A stretch of 64,000 nucleotides of DNA from Bacteroidota bacterium (GTDB lineage: Bacteria > Bacteroidota > Bacteroidia > Chitinophagales > Saprospiraceae), in contig JAHEAR010000015.1 in NCBI GenBank assembly GCA_024642665.1, forward strand, positions 18,842 to 82,841, written 5' to 3'. Below the pieces are notes generated by a model. That model did no database searches. It was given only the letters and a program-made list of their open reading frames with translations, and was not told the DNA's origin. This document shows, piece after piece, positions 18,595-26,908 of this stretch. The number at the start of each line of letters is the position of its first letter. Within the stretch, counting starts at the first letter, position 1. The translations under genes were made by a program, and so were the position numbers.

Positions 18595-18625
18595 ATTTTT
18601 ACATCATCATAGTATAAAAAAAACA

Positions 18626-18656
18626 TCCCGGATAAACTCATCGGACACATCCGGGA
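18626..18656 (-). terminator. Rho-independent terminator of pnuC
   Basis: Perfect 8-bp stem TCCCGGAT/ATCCGGGA with a 15-nt loop. On the minus strand it is followed by TGTTTTTTTTATA, as expected for a terminator 30-60 nt after the pnuC stop. Confidence 0.85.
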
Positions 18657-18684
18657 CACTTTTTCTAAATAAAATTTATCCCTG

Positions 18685-19305
18685 TTAATCAATATTACGA
18701 ATATATTCCTGTCGATCCATTGAAATTTTCCATCGCTGAAAACCATATATCGAAATCAGGGCATAGATCAAAAACAGCAATGCAAAAAGATATCCATCCG
18801 TTTTCCAATAGAGTACCAGGTACAAGGCATCTATCCATATCCAATACACCCAGTTGTGGAGATCTTTACGAATAAGGAGGAAAGTAGCCCATACCGACAA
18901 GCACGTGAGAAGCGTATCAACGTATCCATACCGGGCATCTGCGTAGTGAATAAGGATCCAGGATAGTGGCCAGCTCAAAATCATACAACCAAAAATCACC
19001 ACAAGATGCCTCCTCCATGGCGAGGTGACAATCGGCTTTTTATCGTTCGATGCTGAACCATGATACCATTGCAGAAGGCCATACATACCGATGCTCATAT
19101 AAAACAACTGCAATACAACATCCGCCATCAAATGATAATCGGTAAAACTCTTCCAGGCAATACATGCCGAACTGAGAATACCAAATAACCAACAGGACGG
19201 CTTCTCATAGGTTGCCAAAACAACGTACAAAACGCCTGTCACCAGCCCGATCCATTCCATCGCATCCTGCTGAGCGATCTGTTCAGCGAGTTGCGAAAGG
19301 TTCAA
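18685..19305 (-). CDS. pnuC: Nicotinamide mononucleotide/riboside-type transporter PnuC
   Basis: A 206-aa inner-membrane protein with about seven membrane segments and the family motif NWVYWIWID near residue 150. PnuC proteins carry nicotinamide riboside (or thiamine or riboflavin in relatives) by facilitated diffusion. The only start that keeps the family N-terminus (LSQLAEQIAQQDAMEWIG) is TTG at 19305; an in-frame stop lies two codons upstream. ATG at 19260 is the alternative. I looked for a riboswitch in the 484-bp gap upstream and recognised none. A structured repeat element occupies that gap. Confidence 0.9.
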   Translation of the reverse strand: MNLSQLAEQIAQQDAMEWIGLVTGVLYVVLATYEKPSCWLFGILSSACIAWKSFTDYHLMADVVLQLFYMSIGMYGLLQWYHGSASNDKKPIVTSPWRRHLVVIFGCMILSWPLSWILIHYADARYGYVDTLLTCLSVWATFLLIRKDLHNWVYWIWIDALYLVLYWKTDGYLFALLFLIYALISIYGFQRWKISMDRQEYIRNID

Positions 19306-19470
19306 AGTTTAATCATTTTATGGATGTTATTTGGGGTATCTGGAATATTTAAACCTTGAATATTTAGCTATAAAGGATTAAATTAACTAAAGTTTATTTA
19401 ATTCTATCATTGATTAATTGAACTTAATTTAGAATATTCATTCTATCAGGTGATCTAATAAAGCATTTCG

Positions 19471-19685
19471 AATTAGGCAGAATCATGTCGCCATAAACTG
19501 TTCGACAGCTCCAATGCTCTCCTTTTCGTGTCCGCAAGAAGGAAAAGGAGAAAAAGCAAAGAACAGATCGGCCATTGGCAAACCGAATATAAAATAAATG
19601 CTCCGATCCCAAATGGAGTTTTTAGGGCGACGAGGTTTTTGGATACTTTTTTCCGGAAAAAAAGTATCAAATCATCCATTAAAAG
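19471..19685 (+). repeat. Structured intergenic element, copy A
   Basis: About 215 bp sharing blocks with copy B at 62492-62714: GTCGC then AAACTGTTCGA, a hairpin, GCAAAGAA, GAGTTTTTAGGRCGAC, a second hairpin, then CATCCA. Hairpin 1 stem is TCTCCTTTTC/GAAAAGGAGA (19518-19527 with 19542-19551); hairpin 2 stem is GATACTTTTTT/AAAAAAGTATC (19642-19652 with 19658-19668). It sits between the end of the ompA-like gene and the start of pnuC, both minus strand. Short open frames crossing it are not credible genes. Confidence 0.75.
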
Positions 19686-19758
19686 GAAAATCTTAGAAAA
19701 AAAATGAAATTGGCCAATTCTATTGTTCCTTGTATTTGTAGTATATGGACTGAAAAAT

Positions 19759-19788
19759 AAAAGGGGCAAAAAAATTAAGCCCCTTTTT
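19759..19788 (-). terminator. Rho-independent terminator of the porP-ompA unit
   Basis: Stem AAAAGGGGC / GCCCCTTTT with an 11-nt A-rich loop, directly beyond the stop of the OmpA-like gene and partly touching it. The run of T on the minus strand (TTTTATTTTTC) fits termination of that transcript. Confidence 0.85.
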
Positions 19789-19789
19789 A

Positions 19790-22201
19790 TTATTTCGTCA
19801 ATATGAAAGAATACTGAACGGTGTATATAATCGGATGATTTGTTTTGGGATCCGTCTGCTTAAGAATAACCTCTATATCGGTGGTCTCCCCTATCTCTTT
19901 TTCACTACTGTCGAAGACGGCTTTGATCTCACCTTTTTCTCCCGGCTTAAAGACTTTAAACTGCGGCCAGTCAAGTGTGGTACACTCACAGGACGAAACA
20001 AGCTCAATCTCAATTGGAACGTTTCCTACATTAGTAAATGTGTAACTCATAGACCGCTTATCTCCCTTGCGCACATTTCCTAACTCGACCATTTTTTTGT
20101 CAAAAAAGAGGGACACTTTAGGATCTGTAACCGGAACGGTTCCTTTGGATGGATCTAATGCACTAGGGGTTATTCCCTTTTTTTTTTGATCTCCCAAATC
20201 CGATTTTCTGATCTCAATAGTCGTTGGTCCAGCTAAAATCTTAAACTCTGTTCGTCGATTGACTCTGTGTTCGTCATCGGTACATGGGATGCCATTGATG
20301 CAATCATTCAGAATATTCTTTTCGCCATACCCTACCGCTTCAATTCTGCTTTCCTTAATTCCTCTTGCCACCAGCCAGTTCTTTGCAGATTGTGCTCTGC
20401 GCTGAGAAAGTCTTTCGTTATAATCATCATTTCCCTGTGCATCCGTATGGGAGGAAAGCTCAATCACCATGTCCGGATACTTCTTCATCAAATCCAACAG
20501 AAAGTCAAGATCTTTTTCAGCATCCGGAAGGATCTTGTCATCATCAAAATCGTAGTAAATATTGTTTAGACGAATAGGCTCATTGATAGTCACTGTTTCC
20601 ATAGTGGAATCATCAACTTTACGAGCCATCTTCACCGATCTTCGAATCGTCTGATTATCGATCATTCCGATGGTGTTAATTTCGAATTCGGCAGGCATGT
20701 ACCCATCCTTTTCCATCAACACTTTGTACGTCTTATCCTGATCAAGCGCAAACTGAAAATCATTGATGTCATTCTCCGTTTTCTGCTGTGACTTTCCTGT
20801 TTTGCCACGATCCACTTCATACACTGTAACTTTTGCTCCTTTAAGTGGATTGGTCCCATCGTATGCAGATGCAATCAGATCTATCACAATATCTCTGATG
20901 TGGAACTGATAGATATCATCACAACATGTTTTAGACTTCATGGATCTGGAGCCTTCTGCCGGTCTGTTCGACACAAGGAAACCTAATTTTCCTTCCTCAT
21001 TGACTGAGAAATAAATATCATCATAAGAGGAGTTATACCCTGCACCAAGATTCGCAGGTTTGCCCCAATCTTTTCCATCCCATTGGGAACGGAAGATATC
21101 GAAACCCCCTAACCCGGGATGTCCGGTAGAAGAGAAATAAAGACTTCCATCTAAATAAAAAGGCGTCTCTTCATCTCCTTCGGAATTGACGATGTTTCCA
21201 AGATTAACAGGAATATCATAGGTTTCATCATCCATACGACTCGAATAATAGATATCGAATCCACCAAACCCACCGGCCATGTCGGATGAGAAAAACAAAA
21301 CTTCTTTTCCGAATAAATAACCCGGTACTGCCTGCTTAGCGATATAGTTGCCATTAATACCGGTCAGTTCAACCGGTGCTCCCCAATTTTGCCCATTGGC
21401 GATGCTGACAAATATCTTACTGGTGGCCAGGTCATTTCCTTCTAACTCTGATCGCGTAAAAAACATACGGCTGCCATCTGCTGAAATACTTGGATTGCCG
21501 GTATGGTAGCCTTCTCGATTAATTTTGGAATTCATCTCTTTCGCCTTTTCCCACTCGCCATCCTTATCCGCTTCAGAGGTATATAGCTTTAAATAATAAT
21601 CACCTTCCTTTCCGTTCAGCGTAATCAGTTCGCGTGTGCGCATGGATGAAAAATACAAGCTGCCATCCGGTCCTAACCATGGTGAGGCATCAGTATAGGA
21701 ATAGTTTACATTTTTCCCAACGTTATCCACGACCAGATCAATAGGTGGTTTTGATTTAACCGCCAATTGAATTCCGGCTACTTCATTATCGGCCAGTGTA
21801 AGCAAACTATCAGCGACATTCAGTCCGGCGAAAAAATTAAACGCATCAATAGACTCCTGATATTTGCCGTTGATCTTAAGCACCTGGGCATATTCAAAAA
21901 CGGAAAGGGGATATTTTTCCCCTTGATCTTTTTCTACAATTTTTGTCAACCATCTTTCTGCACGGGAAAAATCTCTCAGCTTTATCTGAAGACTGGCGAT
22001 CTTCACGGCAATGTCCGGATCCCGCGTTTCGGTATAGACATTTTCATACCATTCCAGTGCAGTATAATAATCCGGAATCTCAAGACTGGCTTCTGCTGTT
22101 TCAATCATCATCGAAATCGGCACTTCATCCAGCGGCTGTGCTGAAATCCATGATCCTGCCATAACCAGCAGCAGTGTATAAATAGAACGATTCATTTTCA
22201 T
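19790..22201 (-). CDS. PorE-like OmpA protein with PD40 propeller and C-terminal DUF1573
   Basis: An 803-aa exported protein (signal peptide ending WISAQ). In order: a TPR-like helical region (about residues 30-135), PD40/WD40-like beta-propeller repeats (about 165-430; SADGSRMFFTRS, DGSLYFSS), a carboxypeptidase-regulatory-like domain (about 435-530), an OmpA peptidoglycan-binding domain (about 550-660; YYDFDDDKILPDA, LSQRRAQSAKNWL) and a C-terminal DUF1573-type Ig-like domain (about 700-800). The first four match PorE, which links the T9SS to peptidoglycan; the DUF1573 tail is extra. ATG at 22201 is preferred over TTG at 22219 because it leaves 2 bp to the porP stop. Confidence 0.92.
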   Translation of the reverse strand: MKMNRSIYTLLLVMAGSWISAQPLDEVPISMMIETAEASLEIPDYYTALEWYENVYTETRDPDIAVKIASLQIKLRDFSRAERWLTKIVEKDQGEKYPLSVFEYAQVLKINGKYQESIDAFNFFAGLNVADSLLTLADNEVAGIQLAVKSKPPIDLVVDNVGKNVNYSYTDASPWLGPDGSLYFSSMRTRELITLNGKEGDYYLKLYTSEADKDGEWEKAKEMNSKINREGYHTGNPSISADGSRMFFTRSELEGNDLATSKIFVSIANGQNWGAPVELTGINGNYIAKQAVPGYLFGKEVLFFSSDMAGGFGGFDIYYSSRMDDETYDIPVNLGNIVNSEGDEETPFYLDGSLYFSSTGHPGLGGFDIFRSQWDGKDWGKPANLGAGYNSSYDDIYFSVNEEGKLGFLVSNRPAEGSRSMKSKTCCDDIYQFHIRDIVIDLIASAYDGTNPLKGAKVTVYEVDRGKTGKSQQKTENDINDFQFALDQDKTYKVLMEKDGYMPAEFEINTIGMIDNQTIRRSVKMARKVDDSTMETVTINEPIRLNNIYYDFDDDKILPDAEKDLDFLLDLMKKYPDMVIELSSHTDAQGNDDYNERLSQRRAQSAKNWLVARGIKESRIEAVGYGEKNILNDCINGIPCTDDEHRVNRRTEFKILAGPTTIEIRKSDLGDQKKKGITPSALDPSKGTVPVTDPKVSLFFDKKMVELGNVRKGDKRSMSYTFTNVGNVPIEIELVSSCECTTLDWPQFKVFKPGEKGEIKAVFDSSEKEIGETTDIEVILKQTDPKTNHPIIYTVQYSFILTK

Positions 22202-22203
22202 GT

Positions 22204-23262
22204 TTAAAATCTTGGGCAAAAGATAACTGGATCTGGATTTGGGCGCTTATAAATCTTCCCTATGTATTGGGCAGCAAGTTCAACAGCACCGAAAGTGCCA
22301 CTGGCAGAAGTAAGTGATGAGATATTGACATCGTATCCAAGCATGACGCGAATGTCTTTTATATCTGCTCCCAGCATAATCTGGATAGCATCACCAATAT
22401 TGGCTCCACTGCGATAACCAAGTCCGCCTCGTAAGACGATTTCTTTTTCAGGGTCATAATTTAAATCCAACATGCCTTGAATGACTAACGAACTGGCGGG
22501 ATTACCCATTATTTTCTGATACGTAATATTTGGGGAAAACTTAACCTTTTTAGAGAGTAAGGTGGTCATGCCGATCTCCGCATAGGCTCTTGGATCAACT
22601 CGATATTGTCCTCCTTTTGTCAGTAACGACCAATCCGGCTTCCCAAATTTCGCGGCAGAAATACCGATATAGAATTCGTCCGTCTTATTATACTTCGAAG
22701 TAAATTTCAAACCACCTACATGATCTAAAAAGCCTTTTTTATCCATATCAAGCTGCTCCAATGTTTCATTCATCGAAGGGTCACCACCTTGCAAAATCTG
22801 GTCTTCAAAGAGTAATTTAGTAGGATCTGTAATTTCTCTTTGGACTGAACCTGTTTGATAGCCAATAGCCAATGTGCTCGTGCCTTTTTTGTTCAAAGCC
22901 AAATGGTATGCAGCCGAAACTTTAAAGGCGGATTGTTTCAAACCTCCTGTTCCTGATTTGTCAGAATAGAAAAACATCCCTACCCCGACCCAGTCAGTTT
23001 TTTTAAATCCTCTGATCACCGGAACGTCAATTGAAAATGTGGGTGTTTTGAAACCCCCATTGCCGGCTACGCTGCGATACTGATCTCTGTAAAGTGCAGA
23101 AATACGGTATGAACCATAGAATCCTCCGGTGGTGGCGGGATTAAAGGCCAAAGGGGTCATTCTATGCAGTGTAAAATGAATATCCTGAGCCTGAGAATGG
23201 CCAAAACCAAGGACCAAAATCAAGCCTGTCAAAGCACATAAGGGGAGTCGTAGTATCTTCAT
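22204..23262 (-). CDS. PorP/SprF-family outer-membrane protein
   Basis: A 352-aa protein with a signal peptide (ending GHSQAQ) and a beta-barrel-like pattern of alternating segments; the opening DIHFTLHRMTPLAFNPATTGGFYGSYRISALYRDQYRSV is typical of the PorP/SprF family. Such proteins anchor or help secrete T9SS cargo, and are often paired with OmpA/PorE proteins or with a type B-sorted adhesin. It is first in a two-gene unit with the OmpA-like gene, 2 bp apart. Many genomes hold several paralogs; this one is not necessarily the core PorP. Confidence 0.92.
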   Translation of the reverse strand: MKILRLPLCALTGLILVLGFGHSQAQDIHFTLHRMTPLAFNPATTGGFYGSYRISALYRDQYRSVAGNGGFKTPTFSIDVPVIRGFKKTDWVGVGMFFYSDKSGTGGLKQSAFKVSAAYHLALNKKGTSTLAIGYQTGSVQREITDPTKLLFEDQILQGGDPSMNETLEQLDMDKKGFLDHVGGLKFTSKYNKTDEFYIGISAAKFGKPDWSLLTKGGQYRVDPRAYAEIGMTTLLSKKVKFSPNITYQKIMGNPASSLVIQGMLDLNYDPEKEIVLRGGLGYRSGANIGDAIQIMLGADIKDIRVMLGYDVNISSLTSASGTFGAVELAAQYIGKIYKRPNPDPVIFCPRF

Positions 23263-23343
23263 ATGTTTCTTTAAGCGTTTTACAATCGCTTTTATAATCT
23301 AAATAGCCTGCAAAATATCAAATATTACTGTTTTTCTTAACGG

Positions 23344-24360
23344 ATGTTGCCTAAACCCATAATAATGTCTACAAATGTCTGGTGTAAGCCGTCATTTATC
23401 CTGTTTTTGACTCTTCTGTGGGTGGCTTTAGCCTCCGCTCAAAAAGATACCACCGGTTTTTGGGAGGCACCGGATTCCTTCCATAAAGGCCGATTCTGGA
23501 CAGCTGCCGGTACAGGCATGGTCGTTTATACCGGTGCGGTGCTGAGCTTAAATCACCTTTGGTATACTGATTACCCTAGAACATCCTTTCATAGCTTTAA
23601 TGACTGGGAAGAATGGCAGCAAATGGATAAGGCCGGCCATATGTTTACTGCTTATTTTGAGTCGGACTGGGCCTATCACGTAGCCCGTTGGACAGGCATG
23701 AAAAAGAAATCTTCTATATGGACAGGAGCACTCGTTGCTATAGGTCTACAGGCCACGATAGAAATACTGGATGGGTTTTCTTCGGAATGGGGGTTTTCAC
23801 CCTATGATATGGCTTTTAATGTGGCAGGGGCAGGATTTTGGGCAGGTCAGCAGGCCGTTTGGAATGAGCAACGAATTCGAATGAAAGTCTCAACAACATA
23901 TCGCAAGTATCCCGATGAAAGGATTATGGGAATACCTGGAGGTGAAACCACCATTCGTGAACGCACAGATGATCTGTATGGCTCCACCTTTCTCGAAACG
24001 TTTTTAAAAGATTACAATGCCCAGACCATCTGGTTGTCTGTCAACATCCATTCATTCATGAAAACAGAAAGTAAATTTCCAAAGTGGTTAAATATTGCTG
24101 CAGGGTATGGTGCAGAAAATATGTTTGGTGGTTTTGAAAATAAATGGGAAATGGATGGAAATACGTTTGCTACGAATAACGAGAAGTACCCGAGGTATCG
24201 CCAGTTTGTATTGTCACCGGATATTGATTTGAGCAAACTTAACATTAAGAGCAAACCATTAAAAACTATTGTCTATATCCTCAATATCTTTAAGATACCT
24301 GCTCCGGCAATTGTGCTTAATGGAAAAGGAGGTGTTGAATGGGATTGGTTGTATTACTAG
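23344..24360 (+). CDS. DUF2279 family exported protein
   Basis: A 338-aa protein with a signal peptide or signal anchor (ending ALASAQ). The conserved core (about residues 60-170) reads WYTDYPRTSFHSFNDWEEWQQMDKAGHMFTAY and matches DUF2279 (YfiM-like) proteins of Bacteroidota, presumed membrane- or envelope-associated; function unknown. ATG at 23344; ATG at 23365 is an equally plausible start. Divergent from porP with about 80 bp between them. Confidence 0.85.
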   Translation: MLPKPIIMSTNVWCKPSFILFLTLLWVALASAQKDTTGFWEAPDSFHKGRFWTAAGTGMVVYTGAVLSLNHLWYTDYPRTSFHSFNDWEEWQQMDKAGHMFTAYFESDWAYHVARWTGMKKKSSIWTGALVAIGLQATIEILDGFSSEWGFSPYDMAFNVAGAGFWAGQQAVWNEQRIRMKVSTTYRKYPDERIMGIPGGETTIRERTDDLYGSTFLETFLKDYNAQTIWLSVNIHSFMKTESKFPKWLNIAAGYGAENMFGGFENKWEMDGNTFATNNEKYPRYRQFVLSPDIDLSKLNIKSKPLKTIVYILNIFKIPAPAIVLNGKGGVEWDWLYY

Positions 24361-24675
24361 AAAAAAAATCACAAGAGATAAACATCGCCGCCGGGCACTC
24401 ACTCACACTCTTCCAGGGATGTAACGCTTGTCAGATAAGGAGGGTTAAAGATGAACGGTCATCGGTGAACGGTTTTTTTAGATGTTAAGTTGGAACATGT
24501 GTTGAGTCAAGAAACCTTTCGGTTTCTTTAGTTGAGCACGCTGCGCCTGATGCGCTTGTTGTTTAGGGGTTTAGTTTTTTAATGGGCAGGTATGACAGGT
24601 CTCTCGATCAGAGTCGGATTGAGTTAGCGTCATCGATTTGGATAAGCTTTGAGGGTTTAGAGACAGAAAATATCT

Positions 24676-24776
24676 CCCGCAGATCGCGCAGATTTACTCA
24701 CATAGGTATTTCAGGTACTCCATCTTGTTTACATGCATGTTTAACTTTTCTGCGGATATCTGCGACATCTGCGGCA
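24676..24776. repeat. TCTGCGG inverted-repeat element
   Basis: CCCGCAGATCGCGCAGATTT at 24676-24695 faces TTCTGCGGATATCTGCGACATCTGCGG at 24748-24774: imperfect inverted repeats built from GCAGAT/ATCTGC steps. CGCAGAGTCGCAGGG follows at about 24790. The 574-bp gap (24361-24934) also has an AACGGT-rich repeat (24450-24475) and TCACCC-type octamers (24830-24865). It looks like a decayed MITE-like or palindromic repeat; I see no gene in it. Confidence 0.65.
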
Positions 24777-24934
24777 AACCTTTTTTCGAACGCAGAGTCG
24801 CAGGGGCGCGGTTTTTAATTTCCTCACGCATCACCATATCACCCAATCACCCGATCACTCCAAAAAATTGTGAAGGATGACTATCAACCTATTTCAGGAT
24901 AAGACACTTTGCCCTTGGTGCTTTGCTCTTTGCC

Positions 24935-26572
24935 CTATGCCTTCACTCCTTTAATGGCATCGATATAACGCTTCATTTCCTGCCTGACTTTAGGGAATAA
25001 GAACAAAAGTCCAATCATATTTGGAAATACCATCGCAAGAATCATTGCATCGGAAAATCGGATAACAGCATCAAGGGTTGCTGAAGCACCAATCACTACA
25101 AATACAAGAAACAAAATCTTATAGGCCATGTCGGCTGTCTTTCCACGACCGAATAGATATTTCCATGACTGAAGCCCATAGTACGACCAGGAAATCATGG
25201 TGGATATCGCAAACAAGACAATCGCAATCGTCAGCACATATGAAAAGTGCGGAATGACACTATCAAAAGCAAGTGTCGTCAGGTCTACCCCACCTACATT
25301 TCCTCCGGTGGCATTCATAACTACATTACCGGCACCATCACCACCATACATAAAGGCGCCATCGCGGTTAAACATAATGATCACGAGTGCAGTCATCGTG
25401 CAGATCACAACCGTATCAATGAATGGTTCGAGAAGTGCTACTAATCCTTCAGAAGCGGGATATCTGGTCTTCACTGCAGAGTGTGCGATAGAAGCTGATC
25501 CGGCACCTGCTTCATTGGAGAACGCCGCTCTGCGAAAACCAACTATCAGGACACCAACCAATCCACCCAATCCTGCTCTTGGTACAAATGCCTCACTAAA
25601 AATCATACCTACCGCATCATCGATAAAATCATAATTGTAAAAGATGATCACCAATGAAGCCAAAATATAAATCAATGCCATGGCAGGCACTAGTTTTTCA
25701 GTAACGGTGGCGATACGTTTGATACCCCCTATAATGACAACACCTACCACAATGGCTAATATGATCCCAACAATAAAACCTGATGCACCACTTGTCATCC
25801 CAAGCATCCCTACGACCTGAGCTGCTGCCTGATTGGATTGAAAGGCATTGCCACCACCAAAAGAAGCACCGACGCAAAGAATCGCAAAAAGAACAGCCAG
25901 AACTTTTCCAAACGTACCGGCATTGATTTCAGCAAAACCTCTTTTGAGGTAATACATAGGACCTCCGTAAACGGTTCCATTGATATCAATATCTCTATAC
26001 TTAACCCCAAGGGTACACTCTACAAATTTTGTAGACATACCAAGCAATCCACAGATGATCATCCAAAAAGTAGCCCCCGGACCGCCGATGGCAATCGCTA
26101 CAGCTACACCAGCAATATTTCCTAACCCAACAGTACCGGAAACCGCCGCAGTCAATGCCTGAAAGTGATTGACCTCCCCTGTTTGAGACTCATCTTTGAT
26201 GGTCCCTTTTACGTCCCCTTCAAAAACGATCGCACTCTCTTGTGCTGAGTGATGATCAAGGTGATCAAATTTTCCCCGTACCACCTGGATAGCCAAAGGA
26301 AATCTCCGGATATTAACAAAAGAAAAATAAAGCGTAAAAAAAGCTGCACCACCAACAAGCAATAGCACTACAATTGGGATACTTAGTCCATCTCCTATGG
26401 AAATTGAATAAAACACTAATCCTTCCCACCAATCTGCAATCGGTAAAAACCAATCATTGATTCTTTCATCCAGTCCTTTCGTTGCCTGCGCAGTCTCTTG
26501 CGCAAATAGTAAAAAAGGGAGTATCGAAAATGCGGCAGCTAACAGGCCTTTCAAAGGGGATTTAGTCATCAT
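24935..26572 (-). CDS. Alanine/glycine:Na+ symporter (AGCS family)
   Basis: A 545-aa inner-membrane symporter with about 11 membrane segments after an N-terminal signal-like hydrophobic stretch. Family-typical segments include GTVGLGNIAGVAVAIAIGGPGATFWM (residues about 145-170, part of the transport core), KYRDIDINGTVYGGPMYYL, and SNEAGAGSASIAHSAV. Family members import alanine or glycine with sodium. ATG start (MMTKS). Monocistronic on the minus strand, with a hairpin in its upstream gap. Confidence 0.94.
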   Translation of the reverse strand: MMTKSPLKGLLAAAFSILPFLLFAQETAQATKGLDERINDWFLPIADWWEGLVFYSISIGDGLSIPIVVLLLVGGAAFFTLYFSFVNIRRFPLAIQVVRGKFDHLDHHSAQESAIVFEGDVKGTIKDESQTGEVNHFQALTAAVSGTVGLGNIAGVAVAIAIGGPGATFWMIICGLLGMSTKFVECTLGVKYRDIDINGTVYGGPMYYLKRGFAEINAGTFGKVLAVLFAILCVGASFGGGNAFQSNQAAAQVVGMLGMTSGASGFIVGIILAIVVGVVIIGGIKRIATVTEKLVPAMALIYILASLVIIFYNYDFIDDAVGMIFSEAFVPRAGLGGLVGVLIVGFRRAAFSNEAGAGSASIAHSAVKTRYPASEGLVALLEPFIDTVVICTMTALVIIMFNRDGAFMYGGDGAGNVVMNATGGNVGGVDLTTLAFDSVIPHFSYVLTIAIVLFAISTMISWSYYGLQSWKYLFGRGKTADMAYKILFLVFVVIGASATLDAVIRFSDAMILAMVFPNMIGLLFLFPKVRQEMKRYIDAIKGVKA

Positions 26573-26640
26573 ACTGGATTGATTTGCTTTTGAATGCTTA
26601 GATAAAAGTGATGCTTAGGGCCTCGGATTCCTATTCCTGA

Positions 26641-26661
26641 AAACGAACTTCATGTTCGTTT
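26641..26661. other. 8-bp hairpin upstream of the symporter gene
   Basis: AAACGAAC, loop TTCAT, GTTCGTTT, followed by a smaller GTTTTT/AAAAAC hairpin at about 26672-26685. It lies in the 336-bp gap between metF and the symporter, about 70 nt before the symporter start, in what would be its 5' leader. I could not match it to a known riboswitch. Nothing else is recognised in this gap. Confidence 0.5.
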
Positions 26662-26908
26662 CGCTGACCCCGTTTTTGTAAAAACAGCTGTCAAAATAGA
26701 GATTATGCACTGTACATCGAAGTTTAATCCAAAAAAAATGAATATTTCTTTGAAAAAGCTATGATTCTTAAGCTTAAACCACCTGTTGATACGCCCGATT
26801 ATAATCCTGTTTAGATACGAGAAACTTGCTGATTAAAGTTTTAATTGCATTTGAAAAGAAAGCTACTTGCAATACGATATAAAGCTGGCACTACATTTCA
26901 AAAAAAAA

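Noticed and set aside
19306-19470. Riboswitch upstream of pnuC
   Set aside because: PnuC relatives can be under TPP, NAD-related or other riboswitches, but I found no conserved core motif on the minus strand here.
19642-19668. Hairpin 2 of copy A as a plain terminator
   Set aside because: A strong terminator already follows the upstream gene at 19759-19788, and the T-run lies inside the stem rather than after it.
19424-19769. Two short open frames on the minus strand
   Set aside because: They lie over copy A of the structured element; the matching frame in copy B is broken by stops, so the conservation is not at protein level.
23344-24360. DUF2279 gene as part of the porP-ompA unit
   Set aside because: It is on the opposite strand and divergent; no shared transcript is possible, although a shared promoter region is.
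24582-24818. 78-codon open frame on the plus strand
   Set aside because: It runs straight through the TCTGCGG inverted repeats; composition follows the repeats and there is no promoter or family match.
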